Below are positions 1-11,504 of a stretch of DNA of 64,000 nt, in pieces. The notes under the pieces were generated by a model. That model worked only from the letters and a program-made list of their open reading frames with translations, made no database searches and was not told the origin of the DNA. The stretch's first letter is position 1; each line of letters starts with the position of its first letter. Both the position numbers and the translations under genes were made by a program. The stretch covers positions 4,278,001 through 4,342,000 of the forward strand of contig CM056876.1 of assembly GCA_029876055.1 (NCBI GenBank). The letters run 5' to 3'. The stretch comes from Madurella fahalii. Taxonomy: Eukaryota; Ascomycota; Sordariomycetes; Sordariales.

Positions 1-1137
1 ATGTTAGCGAAAGTCGTTAAGCCCGAGCGGTCATTATCGAACAGAGCTTCAAAACTCTCTGTGGACGGAGTCCTCAGCGGTTTTTGGTTCTAGGTCAGTG
101 GTAAATCGCAAGCCGACGCCCCGGTGTTACAAATAGCGACTAAAAGCAGAAGACAAATAGACTTCCAAAACAGTGGCATTATTACTACTCCTATTAGACT
201 TCCTCAACTGTAAACAAAGTCACAAAGGCATGGATTTCATACTTCCAGTTTTTTTTGCCAGGAAAAAAGTTGATAGATTAGGGTAGTTCGACGACGTCAC
301 CTACCCGCAGCAACAAGCGGGTCACCCCACCACTTCCCCGCAGCAGACAGTCAGACCATGGCGAGAGGTTCAGCCCTCACGAGAGGGCCAGCCTTGACGG
401 AGAACTGGGAATACGCGGCCCCGGATGATGACATTTATGACTGGGAGGCTGAGTCTGACAGAGGGATGGGCTGTTTGAGGGTGAGGTGCCGAAAGGAAAT
501 AGCTGCAAAGAGGAGCTTGTTGCGCCGGCTGTTCAACCTGACACCAAAGAGTGCGCTATAGCATCACTGACAACATCGTGGTTATTTCCGCCCTGTTCAG
601 TTTCTCTCCGTATCCACGACCACCTACCATCAGATGCTCTCTACCTTTTAAAGCGTGCTATGGAGATATGACTAGTGTGTCTGGCAGTAATTATTATCCA
701 CCCACTGTTACGTGCCCAATAGCCTTTTAGAAAGTGCGGCGGTTGCTCGGGAGGCTGGAAATTACTTTAGTTTGCAATCCCTCGCAAGGCGATACGCCCT
801 TTTGATGAAACCAAATCCCCTGTATGTGCGGGCATTGCGAAGGGACCTGAGCGGTCGGGGTATAACGGGAGCGCCATACCTGCGTAGGGCCGTATATTTC
901 GCCGTAAGATGGTGATGTGGGCCGACGCGCCTGTCTAGTCGCTTGCCGCCATGTGTTTCCTGGGCGGGGGTAGCGGTGTGTTTTGGTTGGTCGGAGATCT
1001 GGCAGCTCCAGAGGACGTGGGCGACCGGAAGCTCAGACAGGAGGAGGCAGAAGTGTCGGCAAGTTGGGAGAGATCAAAGGCGGTATTGCCGATCTAGACT
1101 CTGAACCAAGTGTATAAAGCTTTCCAGCGATAGACTA
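1..1137. other. No gene recognised
   Basis: Only short open frames without recognisable motifs are present. The stretch is moderately GC-balanced and shows no clear repeat until the target-site TA at 1136-1137, which marks the start of the first transposon. Confidence 0.5.
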
Positions 1138-1851
1138 ACGTACATTATCACCGAGCGGTGGGTATCACCGAGCGGTGGCCTCTCTACAACCCAACAACAA
1201 CTATCATCAACTGCAGTCCAAAATACTATAAACCAACTACAATTACATTAGAAACAGATGAATCAGACCCTTCTGCAACCTCCTGGCACGTACGGGCATT
1301 ATGGCCAGGCTTGCCACACACGCCACAGCACCGAACCTTCGTACGACCCCCCCCGGCACCACTACCATCCGGCTGTGTTTCTTGCATTGCCTCCCCACGT
1401 ACAGCCCCCTGGCTTACTACCTCCTCTGCCTCCTGTACAGTAAGTGATCCTCCAAGCTGTACACGTGTTTTTTTGGCCCTCCGGCGCTTGCTTAGTGCCT
1501 CGTTGGCCTTGCGGAGCGAAGACACCTCTGCCTGAAGGAGGGCCACCTGGTGCATTACAGCTATCGTACCCTTGGTAAGCTGGTCTATAGCAGCCAATAC
1601 TGAAGTTGGGGAGCTATTTTGATGGTTGGCAATGCGAGTCTTGATAAGCGTTGACTGCGAATCGGCTTCTCGAGGGTTGTGTGGTGTCTGGAAGACCCAA
1701 GGTTGTGCAGTGCCAGGGCGGGAGGTTAGGGGTGTTGGCGTACGAAGCTTGATATCTAGCTTCGAAAGCACCTTCTCTGGATCGTAAGGTATAAGGCCAG
1801 CCCCTGCAAAGCCGCCCTGGATATTCCTCTCGGTGATAGAGGCAAAGAAGG

Positions 1852-2102
1852 TGTAAAGGGGTTGTTCTGGGAACACGTTGAGGGAGATGGACCACGATGT
1901 CTTGATACCGAAAAGACCTGGACCAGCGGGCGATATCTTGGTGAACAGCCTCCTATCAATTACATAGAGACTGATCCTTGCAGATCAGAAGTGCCCCACG
2001 TGAGAGAGTTCCTTTACGGGGTTCTTATCTATCCTGTATCGTAATATCATCCAGTATCATTCGGCGGGTCCTCCTGACCTTCGTCTAGAGACTCTCGTTA
2101 CA
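1852..2102 (-). repeat. 3' LTR of the Ty3/gypsy element
   Basis: This 251-bp copy begins TGTAAAGGGG and ends CTCGTTACA on the plus strand. It is the downstream LTR because the element reads on the minus strand. It pairs with 9353-9603 with 11 transition differences and no indels. Confidence 0.95.
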
Positions 2103-2122
2103 AATTATCCTCCCCTCTGTAG
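2103..2122 (-). promoter_or_regulatory. Polypurine tract of the Ty3/gypsy element
   Basis: Read on the minus strand, the bases next to the 3' LTR are AGAGGGGAGGATAATT. This is the usual purine-rich primer for plus-strand DNA synthesis and lies exactly where a minus-strand element needs it. Confidence 0.75.
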
Positions 2123-4000
2123 AACCTGTCTTCAGGTTCCTTACTACTGAGGATCGTCTGAACTTAGGGAGTAAGACTTGGGATGACATCGGATAGATAT
2201 TAGGTATACGTCGAGTGCTGTTCGTAGCCGTATAAATAGATAAGTGTCGAACCGGTAGACCTCACAGTCCATCCGCTCTAACGAGCTGTATAGTAGGAAA
2301 GGAGAAACGATAGTTTGGGGTAAGGAGTGAGTCGTCTTATAGTCGGGAGGTTTTCGGGAAAAGTTCGGCCGGTTGTCGGGCCGTAGTAGGATTCGCGGCT
2401 CCGAGGTCCCACTTTCCTGGTTCGGGCCTGAGATCCGAATTACGACTGAATCGTCCGGATTTCTATCCGAACTTATATATTGTCCTCGCAACTTCAAAAC
2501 ATATAAAGATTATACGACTGTTCAATCGCAAGGCTTGTATATAGTTGCAAATTTGCAGACATATATTAGCCGTTTCTCCTTGGGTATAAATACCCCTCTC
2601 CTCTCCTACCTTTTCCAAAACTTTTCTTCTTTAGGCTCTCTTCTATACATTGTTTTATTTGCTTTTCGCTCTACTCCTATATATAGCTCGCTACCCGTCC
2701 TCGCCTCTCTCTCCCTCTCTCTCTCTCTTCCTTTCTTTCTCTCTCTCTCTCTTCTCGTCATCGCTTCAGCTACTTTTCCATTGCAATAGACGCTTTCGCC
2801 GCCTCCGCCGCCGAGGTCATACTGTATATAAAATGCATTTACTCGGCGTTTAAAAATACTAACCCTTACTCCGGCGAGGTCCTTACGATTGACTGTTCTT
2901 TCGAGCAGTCGACCTCCTTATATTGCTCCTATTACAATATAAAGAAAGAGTTGTATACACTAGTAAGTTACATATATTTTCGGCGGATTAACAGAGGATT
3001 TGCTAACGATTGTAAGCCGCTACCGGAATAGTTAGCGACTCTATCGACCTTATAATCCTTATCGACGCGGCTCGCACTATCGTTGATTATTATATAGAGG
3101 ACGCTAAAGGCGAGTTCGATAAGGAAGGTAATTGCCCTTAAGTTTCTACGCTATCTCGCTGTAGCTATAAGAAGATCGCTGCTGCCGCTAAAGATCTAGT
3201 TAGGGCTTTCGACGCTACTGAGACTACTTATCGCTGCCAATTCGGTATTTCCGGTACTACTAAGCTGTTTTCTATAAGTGTATTATCTCGTTTATCTTCG
3301 TATGCAAATCGCTAATATCTCGATAGCAAGCTTATATAGTATATTGCTCTATAGTTATACTGCGTAGCCAACTCCGCCTGCAGTAGTTATCCTGCCCTGG
3401 CCGGAACCGCGGCTGCAATACCGATATCAGTCTTAATTACTATATTTCTACTAAGTTATCACTGACTTTTTGTAGTACGAGTTTAAGGTATATACCTAGG
3501 AGGTACAGTCTATCGCTTGTCTATCGCTTAGTGATATTAGTTTCGTAGGTTAGTCGGGTACTAAATACCGTTTTCTTAAGAAGGTTAAAGAGGAGATCGC
3601 TACTAATATAGAGGATACGGAGACCTGGCAGGTTTAGATGGAGGTAGCTCCTAACTTAGAGCTAGTACTAACTTCAATTTTCTAAGGTTTATATTGTTTT
3701 CAGGGGTTTTTCTAGGGTATTTCGGTTGGAGTTGGCGTCTGGTATACCCCAGGATATAGCTTTATACAAGTAGATATTAATTAACATCTTATCGCCTATA
3801 CTTTCGCTAATTTTCATATACTTTTCGGAATTGTAATACTAGCTTAGATATATTTATTATATCCTCTTTTGACACTTACTGATTATATTCCGAGGGCTAG
3901 CCTGCCTATTTAACTAAAAAGAAGGTTTTACCTTAGAATTTTCTCTCGTCTCGAATCTCTTCAACTTCCTACTCTCCGTCGTCCTCAAGGTCTGGTATCG
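2123..4000. other. 3' internal region of the retrotransposon, no domain recognised
   Basis: AT-rich, stop-dense sequence lies between the integrase remnant and the polypurine tract. It contains a pyrimidine-rich low-complexity tract (about 2706-2760). No protein domain could be read on either strand, although some plus-strand stretches look like eroded coding sequence. Confidence 0.5.
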
Positions 4001-4049
4001 GTATTATAGACGAATCGTCTCCTTTTCGGTTGTACTACAGTTCCAACAT

Positions 4050-5350
4050 TAATATAGGAAATATATTATATAAACGATCGTATTTATCTAGGAGTACTAG
4101 ACAATAAGCCAGTGATCCGACTCGGTTTAGAACACGAAATAGACCGATAAACTTAGATACCAATTTCCTCGGTAACTTGAATCTTAAATTCCGGGTTAAT
4201 AATAATACTAAACTTCTATTCTTAAACTCTTTTTTCGTATACTTTTCGTCGTAATATCGTTTCTAGACTGCTATAGCTTTAGCCTAATTTTGTTTTAACT
4301 GTTTTCTCAACTTAGTAAGTTTTTCAATTCTTTTAATTGTACTGGATATCTTCCTCTCTTATATATCGCCCTCGATATAGCGGGAAATCGGAGGTTAATA
4401 ACCTATTAATGCTTTAAAGGGACTTATCTTAATTGTAGAATTAATAGTACTGTTGATAATAAATTCTGCTTCTAGGAGGAGATTTACCTAGGTAATTTGG
4501 TTTTAGTATACGAAGTAATGGAGGTATTGAATAAGTATTTAATTTGCTTACTCCGTTTACCTGTCGGTTTATAGGTAAAAAGCAGTCGAAAGCCGTTTAT
4601 ATACCTTTTATAGGTAATATAAATCGCTCTAAAACTGTAATGTAAAAACAGAACCTCGATCACTGATGTAACCATCAATAGGGCTATACTTGAGTTCAAT
4701 CTCTTTATAAACAAGCTCTGCCAATTCTTAGCTGGTAATAGTGGTGGATACTAGGAAGAATCGGTTCATCTTCATATACCGATCGACAACTACCAGAATT
4801 ACATCCTTCTCGGAACTATCGGGACTCTTTACTATAGGAAAACCTACGATAAAGTCTATAGTGATTTCGCTCTAAGGTCGTATAGGAATTAGTAACGATT
4901 CGAGCGATCTATATAGTTTACACCGTCTTATCTTATTAACTTAGTAGGTATAGTAGGTTCTATAGTAGTCTTTGATATCTTTAGTTATACTATACCAGAA
5001 GTATTTTCTTTGCAATAGTTCGAGAGTCTTTTTGATACCAAAATGACCTGCTAACGGATCGTTATAAAAAAGTTAGAGTAACTCCTATTTAATGGCTTGC
5101 TCTGCCGGGACGAACAATCGTCTTTAATATAGCAATTCTTGCTCGTATCTAAGTGCCTATTCGGGCGAAACTCTCTAGTTTCGGGCTAGACTTACTAACC
5201 TTTCCTTGATTTTCAGAATTACCGGATCCGTAGCTTGCAGCTCTAGGATCAATTCTCTTATAGATTTCAACGGTTCCGTAGTATAAACTGCTTCTAATCG
5301 AATGTACTCTCTTGTATATTAACGAGTAACAATTTATTCCTGTCTAAGCT
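4050..5350 (-). pseudogene. Ty3/gypsy integrase remnant
   Basis: Minus-strand translation around many stops gives the typical integrase order. First comes a zinc-finger-region remnant (LAGHFGIKKTLELL). The catalytic-core stretch follows, with DFIVGFP and later ISDRGSVFT. After that comes an eroded counterpart of the HPQTDGQTERAN motif, and then a C-terminal tail. Many CAA/CAG codons have become TAA/TAG, so no functional product is possible. Confidence 0.82.
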
Positions 5351-5699
5351 AATTAGCTTCTTGGTAATCCTAAGGTCCTAGCAAGTAAATACTTAGCGAT
5401 CCTATAGTGACTTCTAAAGGACAACCTATTATTTCGGGTTTCCAACTAGCTAGTTTACTAGGGTCCTGTATACTAGTATCTTCGCTATTCTTTGGTGTAT
5501 AGTAGGCTCTCTTAACCCCTTCCGCGGTCGTCTTTCCGACCCGGGTACTAGCTAATTTGCTAGGGTTTCTTGTACAAGCTAATTTGCTCTCTTCTATGTA
5601 ATAGGCAATCTTATTTCTTTCCGCGATCAGCTTTCTGATCCGGTTTACCCGAGTAATTTTGCTCCCAAAAGTAGGTATCTACTCGAGTCTGTTAGGACG

Positions 5700-7000
5700 T
5701 TCTTTATCCTCGTAATCTGGTCTTCTCGAGGGGCTATCAGCCGGATTTCACTTCCTAAGCTGATACTTGATAGTAAAATCAAATCCTACTAGATATATAC
5801 ACTATCTAGCCTGTTGGCCATTCAATCGGTTTTACTTTATAAACCTTTATAGGTTATTGTAATCCGAAAATACAGTGACTTTATAGCAACTCCCTTTAAT
5901 ATAGTATTGCTAATGCTTAAAGGCCTCTACAATAGCTATTATCTCCTTATTAGGAGTTCTATAGTCCTAGGCCGGTCTAGAAAACTTCGCCGACTAGAAT
6001 ATAACGGGACGTTTTCGGCCCCCTTTCGGGACCTATAATAGGACAGCTCCTATTGCAAAGTCAGAGGCGTCTATCTCAATAATGATAGGGAGTTCGGGAT
6101 CGAAATGATACAAAACTAGTGTATCTTAAAATACTCTCTTAAGCTATGCGAATGCCGTACGCTCTTCGGCCTCTAATCGGAGGGTTCCCGGTTTTCGTCC
6201 GTTCTATAACCCCTTTAGTAAATTACTTAACGGTAATGCAATCTCCGAATAACCTCGAATAAATCGATGGTAAAAATTGCAAAATCCTAAGAAAACTTGG
6301 ATATCTCGATAGGACTGTGGTTTAGGTTAATCTTAGATAGTCTGAATTCGTGCCGAATCTATGCCGATACCTTCGGGAGTTAAAATATAACCTAGAAATT
6401 CTACTTTATCCTGATAAAATAAACACTTACTAGGCTTGCAGTATAACTGTATTTATCTCAGGCGTTCCAGGACTTATCGGAGGTAAGTCGTATAGGTTTC
6501 CCGGTCTAGGGAGAAAATTAAAATGTTATCCAAATAATATATATAACAATCGTCTAGTAGCCCGCTTAAAGTAGTCTGAATATAACTTTAGAAGGTCGTA
6601 GGAACATTTATCAGGCTAAAAGGCATAACAAGATACTCAAATAGACCGTATCGGGTGCAGAAAGCTGTCTTCTATTCGTCTCCTTCTCGGATACGAATCC
6701 GGTAGTATACTTCTTTCAGGTCTAACTTCATAAAATACTTTGCTCTGGATATTCGGTCTAAGAGTTCTGAGATTAACGGTAAAGGGTACCGATTCTTGAC
6801 CGTTATCCGGTTGAGTTTACGGTAATCTATATATAAGTATAGAGTACTATCTTTCTTTAGAACAAATAAGATAGGACTTGCAGCTGAATTCTAGGATAGA
6901 CAAATACAGCCTTTTACTAGGTTTTCATATAGATATTCCTCTAAAATCGAAAGTTTATATTGTAATAGAGGGTAAAGAGGTCTAATAGGAGGAACAGTGT
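5700..7000 (-). pseudogene. Ty3/gypsy reverse transcriptase-RNase H remnant
   Basis: Reverse transcriptase is recognisable from DYRKLNRITVKNRYPLP (about 6790-6830) to the catalytic box, which reads YYLDNILIFS (about 6530-6560) instead of the family YLDD. The second aspartate is now Asn, a G-to-A change in TpG context as expected for RIP. RNase H follows with EIDASDFAIGAVL (about 6050-6100), YSRR(K)F and KEIIAIVEAFK. In-frame stops are frequent. The stretch above it, 7538-9071, should hold protease and most of Gag but is too eroded to read. Confidence 0.88.
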
Positions 7001-7178
7001 TAGAGAGTAGATCAATAGTATAATCAGTACTTTTAAAAGAAGGCAGAATATCTGTATTACTGGAGTTTATAATATCTGTAAAGTCTGAGATTTCAGGAGG
7101 GATGTCTTTAGGTTTTCAGGGGGTATTCTCCTCTTCCTCCTCTAGAAAAAGCGCCTCCAGTATATCTGGGTACTGTAT

Positions 7179-7537
7179 TGTGAGGACCGGCTGAGTGGGG
7201 CCAGCGTGAGGCGCGGTCCGGAAGCCTCGGAGCCGCAGCGTAAGCGAGCCTCAGAAGCAACAACGGCACTAAGCTGGAATGGCATAAATAGCGCGTCAGA
7301 TGAGCGTCGAAGGAGCGCACCAGCAAGGAGGACGACAAAGCAGCAGAGCGGGGAAGTAAGCCCTAGCGATACTGTCACGGGCATAAGAAGGAGGGCGGGA
7401 GACAGAGCTTAGGGGAGAGGCAGAGTTCAATGAGACCACCACTCAACCCCTAACGAGCACTCTGCTCCTACGTTGCGCGTGCACTGCTTGTACCCAGACA
7501 CTCTGGTCTTACTACCCTTAGATCCTTGATCCTCACA
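7179..7537. repeat. Solo LTR (359 bp) inside the Ty3/gypsy element
   Basis: It begins TGTGAGGACC and ends GATCCTCACA, so the ends are inverted repeats, and it is flanked by TGTAT on both sides (7174-7178 and 7538-7542). A second copy of the same length is at 11146-11504. Unlike the AT-rich sequence around it, this LTR is GC-rich and unmutated in style, so it probably arrived after the host element decayed. Confidence 0.92.
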
Positions 7538-9071
7538 TGTATTAAGGAGTAAATACAAGCTTCTCCTCAATATATTTTTAAGAATTTCTTCGGGTTTTCA
7601 ATCCGAATATACTTCGATTCCGTTATAAACTACTATAAATTCTCTTCTGGGTATAATAAGATTTTATAGGATATTAAACTTAATATCCTAAAAAGAATAG
7701 GGGAATTGTTTATAATAAAGGGGTGATTAATAGCGGTATAAGAAATATATATTCTTTTAGTAATTCCTTAGTAGTCTATTAGTTTTAAAGGAACTTTATA
7801 AATACTAAATGCTTTAACGATATAATAGTCTATAAACCGAATACGGGGTAATTGCATCCCGATTTATCGGAGTTTCCTCTGCTTTATAAACTCTAGACTG
7901 ACAATATCAATCTCTACTCTAGTGTCGAGATCGACTGTAATGGATTGAGGGGTATCGTTCAATAAGGTTACGGAAATATATATTCGTTCTTTGACTGGAA
8001 CCCCTGGTATATCGTCTTTACTGACGTGATCGGGGTTTATATCCGCCGGTATCTGCCATTTCCCCGCCGATTTAGGCGCGATCCCCTACCTCGGTAACTG
8101 GGGTACCTAGTAGCTTTGTTCACTGATACTCTTTTTTATAGGCAGTCGTTGGCGAAATAGGTATTACTACTATAAATAAAATAAGTTAAAGGGTTTCCCT
8201 AACTGTCTATAGGGTTTAGCTAATTGAAATGAGATAGGGTTGATATAGGGTGGTCGTCAGGTTTCGTATATAGCATCGTTGACTATATATTTCGTTAGTA
8301 ATAACGGGATAATAACACTCTTCGAGGATAAAATAACGATTTGTAGGTTAGGGAAGAACGCGATAAAGGAGAAGAGTAAGAAGGATATCGGGACGAATAT
8401 TTAGGGGCTTCCTAAGGTTTTTAGTACTAGAAACTATACTAAATTTAAGTAGTAAGTTTAACTATCTCTTCCTAAGTCTCTGGCTTATTATAGATATATA
8501 AGTTGATATAGTTGCTAATTACGGACAAAAGCTTCGTATAAAAGGTAAGAGTATAAGCCTTTTCGTCCTACTTTGGGAATTAGGCCTTAAAGGATTCTAA
8601 ATACTAATAAAAGTCTAAGGGAGATTGGTTTTCTTATTACTTAGTATTATTAAGCTACTTTATAATAGTAGATTCTTGATCTATAAGATCTCGAATACAG
8701 TTCAGTATCTAATCTTCAAATATTTTCCAGTTGTTTTCGGCCTCTTATTGTATATCTATCGGAAGATTGTTATAATGACTGTACTATCGATTATAAGGAC
8801 GTTCTTCCATTTGATCTAAGGCGAAAAGGATCCGGTTTATACCTATTTTAAACCGTTTCGGGTCTCCTATAAATACTCGCTATAGATCTTAGAGCCATTC
8901 CAAACGGCGTCGATAGGTAGTATTGTTAGGGAACTAAATCAGATGCTTTACCTTAATCGCCTTTTAGTCCTCATCATAGTTACTAGAACCTGCTGAAGGA
9001 GAACGATATCGCCTGTATTTCGGTGAGGATTCGCCTAGTGAGATACCTAGCTTCCAAAGCAAACCCTCTTC

Positions 9072-9320
9072 TTATTCTCGTAGTTGTTTCAGTGCTTCTA
9101 GTTGCTGTATCTGAAAACGGGTTGATTCCAACAGGTTATCATGGTGAGGAACTTGACACGGAACCCGGGAGTCCGAAAGGGTATACGAAGATATGCGAGG
9201 TCGAAATCCTGGTGATTCCGACCGATAAAGGCGTACAGGATTTGTAGGTGATTGGGGGGTGTCTTCCCCTGGACTCGACTCTGCTCCTAGCTCACGGGAG
9301 GTACTTATCGTAGGTGCCAT
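9072..9320 (-). pseudogene. Gag N-terminal fragment of the Ty3/gypsy element
   Basis: An open frame starts MAPTISTSRELG at 9320 and stays open for 82 codons before a stop at 9072. Its composition is Ser/Pro/Arg-rich with a Gln-rich end (QIQQLEALKQL). Position right after the 5' LTR makes it the start of Gag. Below about 9020 the sequence becomes AT-rich and stop-dense, so only the first part of Gag has escaped heavy mutation. Confidence 0.6.
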
Positions 9321-9352
9321 CTCGGCCAATGGTAGAACAGAAGGATCAGAAT

Positions 9353-9603
9353 TGTAAAGGGGTTGTTCTGGGAACACGTTGAGGGAGATGGACTACGATG
9401 TCTTGATACCGAAAAGACCTGGACCAGCAGGCGATATCTTGGTGAACAGCCTCCTATCAATTACATAGAGACTGATCCTTGCGGATCAGAAGTGCCCTGC
9501 GTGAGAGAGTTCCCTCACGGGGTTCTTATCTATCCTGTATCGTGACATCATCCAGTATCATTCGGCGGGTCCTCCTAACCTTCGTCTGGAGACTCTCGTT
9601 ACA
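9353..9603 (-). repeat. 5' LTR of the Ty3/gypsy element
   Basis: This is the upstream LTR in the element's orientation. It is followed, on the minus strand, by a short leader and the Gag start at 9320. An open frame runs from inside the LTR into Gag. The primer-binding site should lie just below 9353; I could not match it to a particular tRNA. Confidence 0.93.
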
Positions 9604-10761
9604 GAAGGCCGTACGAAAGGCACAAAGGAACTCGAGCTTGCTTATATGGTTGATATGCACGTGTATCAAGTCCTCGATCTGGCGACCGTACGCCTGCTTT
9701 AACGGCCTAAAGCAGCTAATATCAAGTGGCTGGAGGAGGTGGGAGGAGTGCGGAGGCATGCAGAGTGTGATGATATTGTTCTGCTGGCAGTAGAGCTCGA
9801 ACTCGGTTGAGTGGTGGCTTTCATGGCCGTCGAGGATTAATAACCGGTTTTTGCCCTTTGTACGAGGTGCTGTATGGAAGTCGAAGTGCTTGATCCAATC
9901 AAGGCCTACTGTATTGGTAGTCCAGCTGTTGTCGGTGGTTGCGATACGCCAGTCGGCCGGGAGGTTGTACTCGGTATACCAGTTGGCGAGATAGTATTAT
10001 GTAGCCAAGATGATGAACGGAGGGATGGCCCAGCCGAGGGCATTGACTCCCTGGATCACTGTTGCCCACTCGCGGTTGCTAGGCTGGGTTAGCTTTGCCT
10101 TAGTACGGCTATCCGAGGTTGTAACCACTATGCCCGCGAAGATAATGCCCATTATAAACCCAGTCTCGTCAAAGTTGTAGATATCGTCATCTATAATACC
10201 ATACTTGGCCTTGACGTTCCGTACGAGGGTAAACCACTTACCAATAACTTTCGGATCCTTGTACTCAGCCCTCTGGTAGTCGTATCTCGCGAATAACGTG
10301 TACGGAGCTCTGGCTAGCGTTTGACAAACCGATGCGCCCAGAGCTTACCGACCAGGGGCGCGTCGCGTACGCGTAGTAGTTAGTTGGCTATATCTTCTAT
10401 ACCACTTAATCTTAGTGGAAAAGCTCGTACAGATAGCTCAATAATATATTAAACAATAGCCTCCTCTTCAGATTGGGTAAGCTTCTTTGAATTGGCCGTT
10501 GTATCGCGTCGTGCAGGCCGGCCGGCGCGTCGACGACGGAGGATTGAAGCCGGTACGTTGTAGAGCTTAGCTACGGCTTCAAGCCTTAGTTCCTTGTTGT
10601 TTTGAAGAGCTTCGAGGGCCAGGATTACCCTGGCTTCCTTTGAAGGAGGAGACATATTAGGCTGTATAGGAAAAAATGATGTTTGGTGCAGAGAAGATGT
10701 ATGCGCTAAAAAAGCCACCGCTCGGTGATATCCACCGCTCGGTGATAATGTACGTTACGTA

Positions 10762-11145
10762 ACGTATTTTATAAGCGAGCCGTGGGTATAAGCGAGCCGT
10801 AGGTATAAGCGAGCCGTGGATATAAGCGAGCCGTGGATATAAGCGAGCCGTGGGTATAAACGAGCTGTGGGTATAAGCGAGCCGTGGGTATAAGCGAGCC
10901 GTGGGTATAAGCGAGCCGTGGATATAAGCGAGCCGTGGGTATAAGCGAGCCGTGGGTATAAGCGAGCCGTGGGTATAAGCGAGCCGTGGCTTCCTTGGCG
11001 CGACGCGTCCTCTTTATCCGTAACATCATTTTTTCCACAACCCAATATGTCTCCCTCTTCAAAGGAAGTCAGGGTACTCTTAGCACTTGAAGCTCTTCAA
11101 AACGATAAAGAACTGAAGCTTGAAGCTATAGCTAAGCTCTATAAC
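10762..11145 (+). mobile_element. Fot1-like element B, 5' end only
   Basis: The end begins ACGTATTTTATAAGCGAG after a TA (10760-10761). It is followed by a greatly expanded subterminal repeat, then by a transposase start at 11047 (MSPSSKEVRVLLALEALQ) that is cut off after about 33 codons at 11145 by a solo LTR. No continuation of the transposase is found beyond that LTR, so the rest has been deleted. Confidence 0.8.
10770..10990 (+). repeat. 13 x 17-bp minisatellite from a transposon subterminal repeat
   Basis: Thirteen head-to-tail units of TATAAGCGAGCCGTGGG occupy 221 bp with only scattered single-base variants (for example AACGAGCTG in unit 6). The unit is the counterpart of the 17-bp subterminal repeat that occurs twice at the ends of related elements in this window. 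Confidence 0.95.
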
Positions 11146-11504
11146 TGTGAGGACCGGCTGAGCGGGGCCGGCGTGAGGTGCGGTCTGGAAGCCTCGGAGC
11201 CGTAGCGTAAGCGAGCCTCAGAAGCAACAACGGCACTAAGCTGTAATGGTATAAATAGCGCGTCAGATGAGCGTCGAAGGAGCGTACTAGCAAGAAGGAC
11301 GACAAAGCAGTAGAGCGGAGAAGTAAGCCCTAGCGATACTGTCACGGGCATAAGAAGGAGGGCGGGAGACAAAGTTTAGAAGAGAGGTAGAGTTCAATGA
11401 GACCACTATCCCACCCCTAACGAATACTCTACTCCTGCGTTGCGTGTACACTGCTCGTACCCAGTCACTCTAGTCTTACTACCCTTGGATCCTTGATCCT
11501 CACA
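11146..11504. repeat. Solo LTR (359 bp), second copy
   Basis: It has the same length and ends (TGTGAGGACC...GATCCTCACA) as 7179-7537, with more transition differences. The flanks do not match (ATAAC on the left, TATAG on the right) and belong to two different elements. It therefore marks a recombination or deletion junction rather than a clean insertion. Confidence 0.85.

Larger units (their letters stand above)
1852..9603 (-). mobile_element. Ty3/gypsy LTR retrotransposon, RIP-decayed
   Basis: Two 251-bp direct repeats (1852-2102 and 9353-9603), bounded TG...CA, flank 7.25 kb. The 5-bp sequence GAAGG precedes the left LTR (1847-1851) and follows the right one (9604-9608), an exact target duplication. 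The coding order on the minus strand is Gag, reverse transcriptase, RNase H, integrase, which is the Ty3/gypsy order. Almost all internal reading frames are broken by TAA/TAG codons in AT-rich sequence. The two LTRs differ at 11 sites, all of them transitions, so the element is not very old but has been strongly mutated by a RIP-like process. Confidence 0.95.
1226..10655 (-). pseudogene. Transposase of element A (Fot1-like, DDE), interrupted
   Basis: The N-terminal part starts at the ATG at 10655 (MSPPSKEARV...) with a psq/CENP-B-like helix-turn-helix region. The C-terminal part (1226-1850) keeps the coiled-coil stretch and the zinc knuckle CCGVCGKPGHNARTC. A C-to-T change turns a Gln codon into TAA after EEEAIV (near 10456), and further disruptions occur in the DDE core (9604-10440). 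The Ty3/gypsy element sits between codons for RTAF and FASITE. Excising it with one GAAGG copy restores the frame there. The protein is non-functional as it stands; the relative at 41826-43499 is the intact reference. Confidence 0.9.
1138..10755 (-). mobile_element. Fot1/pogo-like DNA transposon A, split by an LTR retrotransposon
   Basis: The ends are inverted repeats starting ACGTACATTATCACCGAG, flanked by the target duplication TA (1136-1137 and 10756-10757). Each end carries two tandem 17-bp subterminal units of the form TATCACCGAGCGGTGGN. Removing the inserted retrotransposon (1852-9603) and one copy of its 5-bp target duplication leaves 1861 bp. This is exactly the length of the intact relative at 41726-43586, so A was full length when it was hit. 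The transposase lies on the minus strand and now carries at least one stop codon. TA duplication and size fit the Tc1-mariner/pogo class. Confidence 0.93.

Noticed and set aside
2144..2497. A 117-codon minus-strand frame near the 3' LTR
   Set aside because: It has no recognisable domain and lies in the 3' part of a decayed retrotransposon; it could be a leftover of an accessory frame, but nothing supports it.
10755..11062. Open frames of repeated TARLYPRLAYTHGS
   Set aside because: They are translations of the 17-bp minisatellite; because 17 is not a multiple of 3, all frames cycle through it. No coding role is likely.
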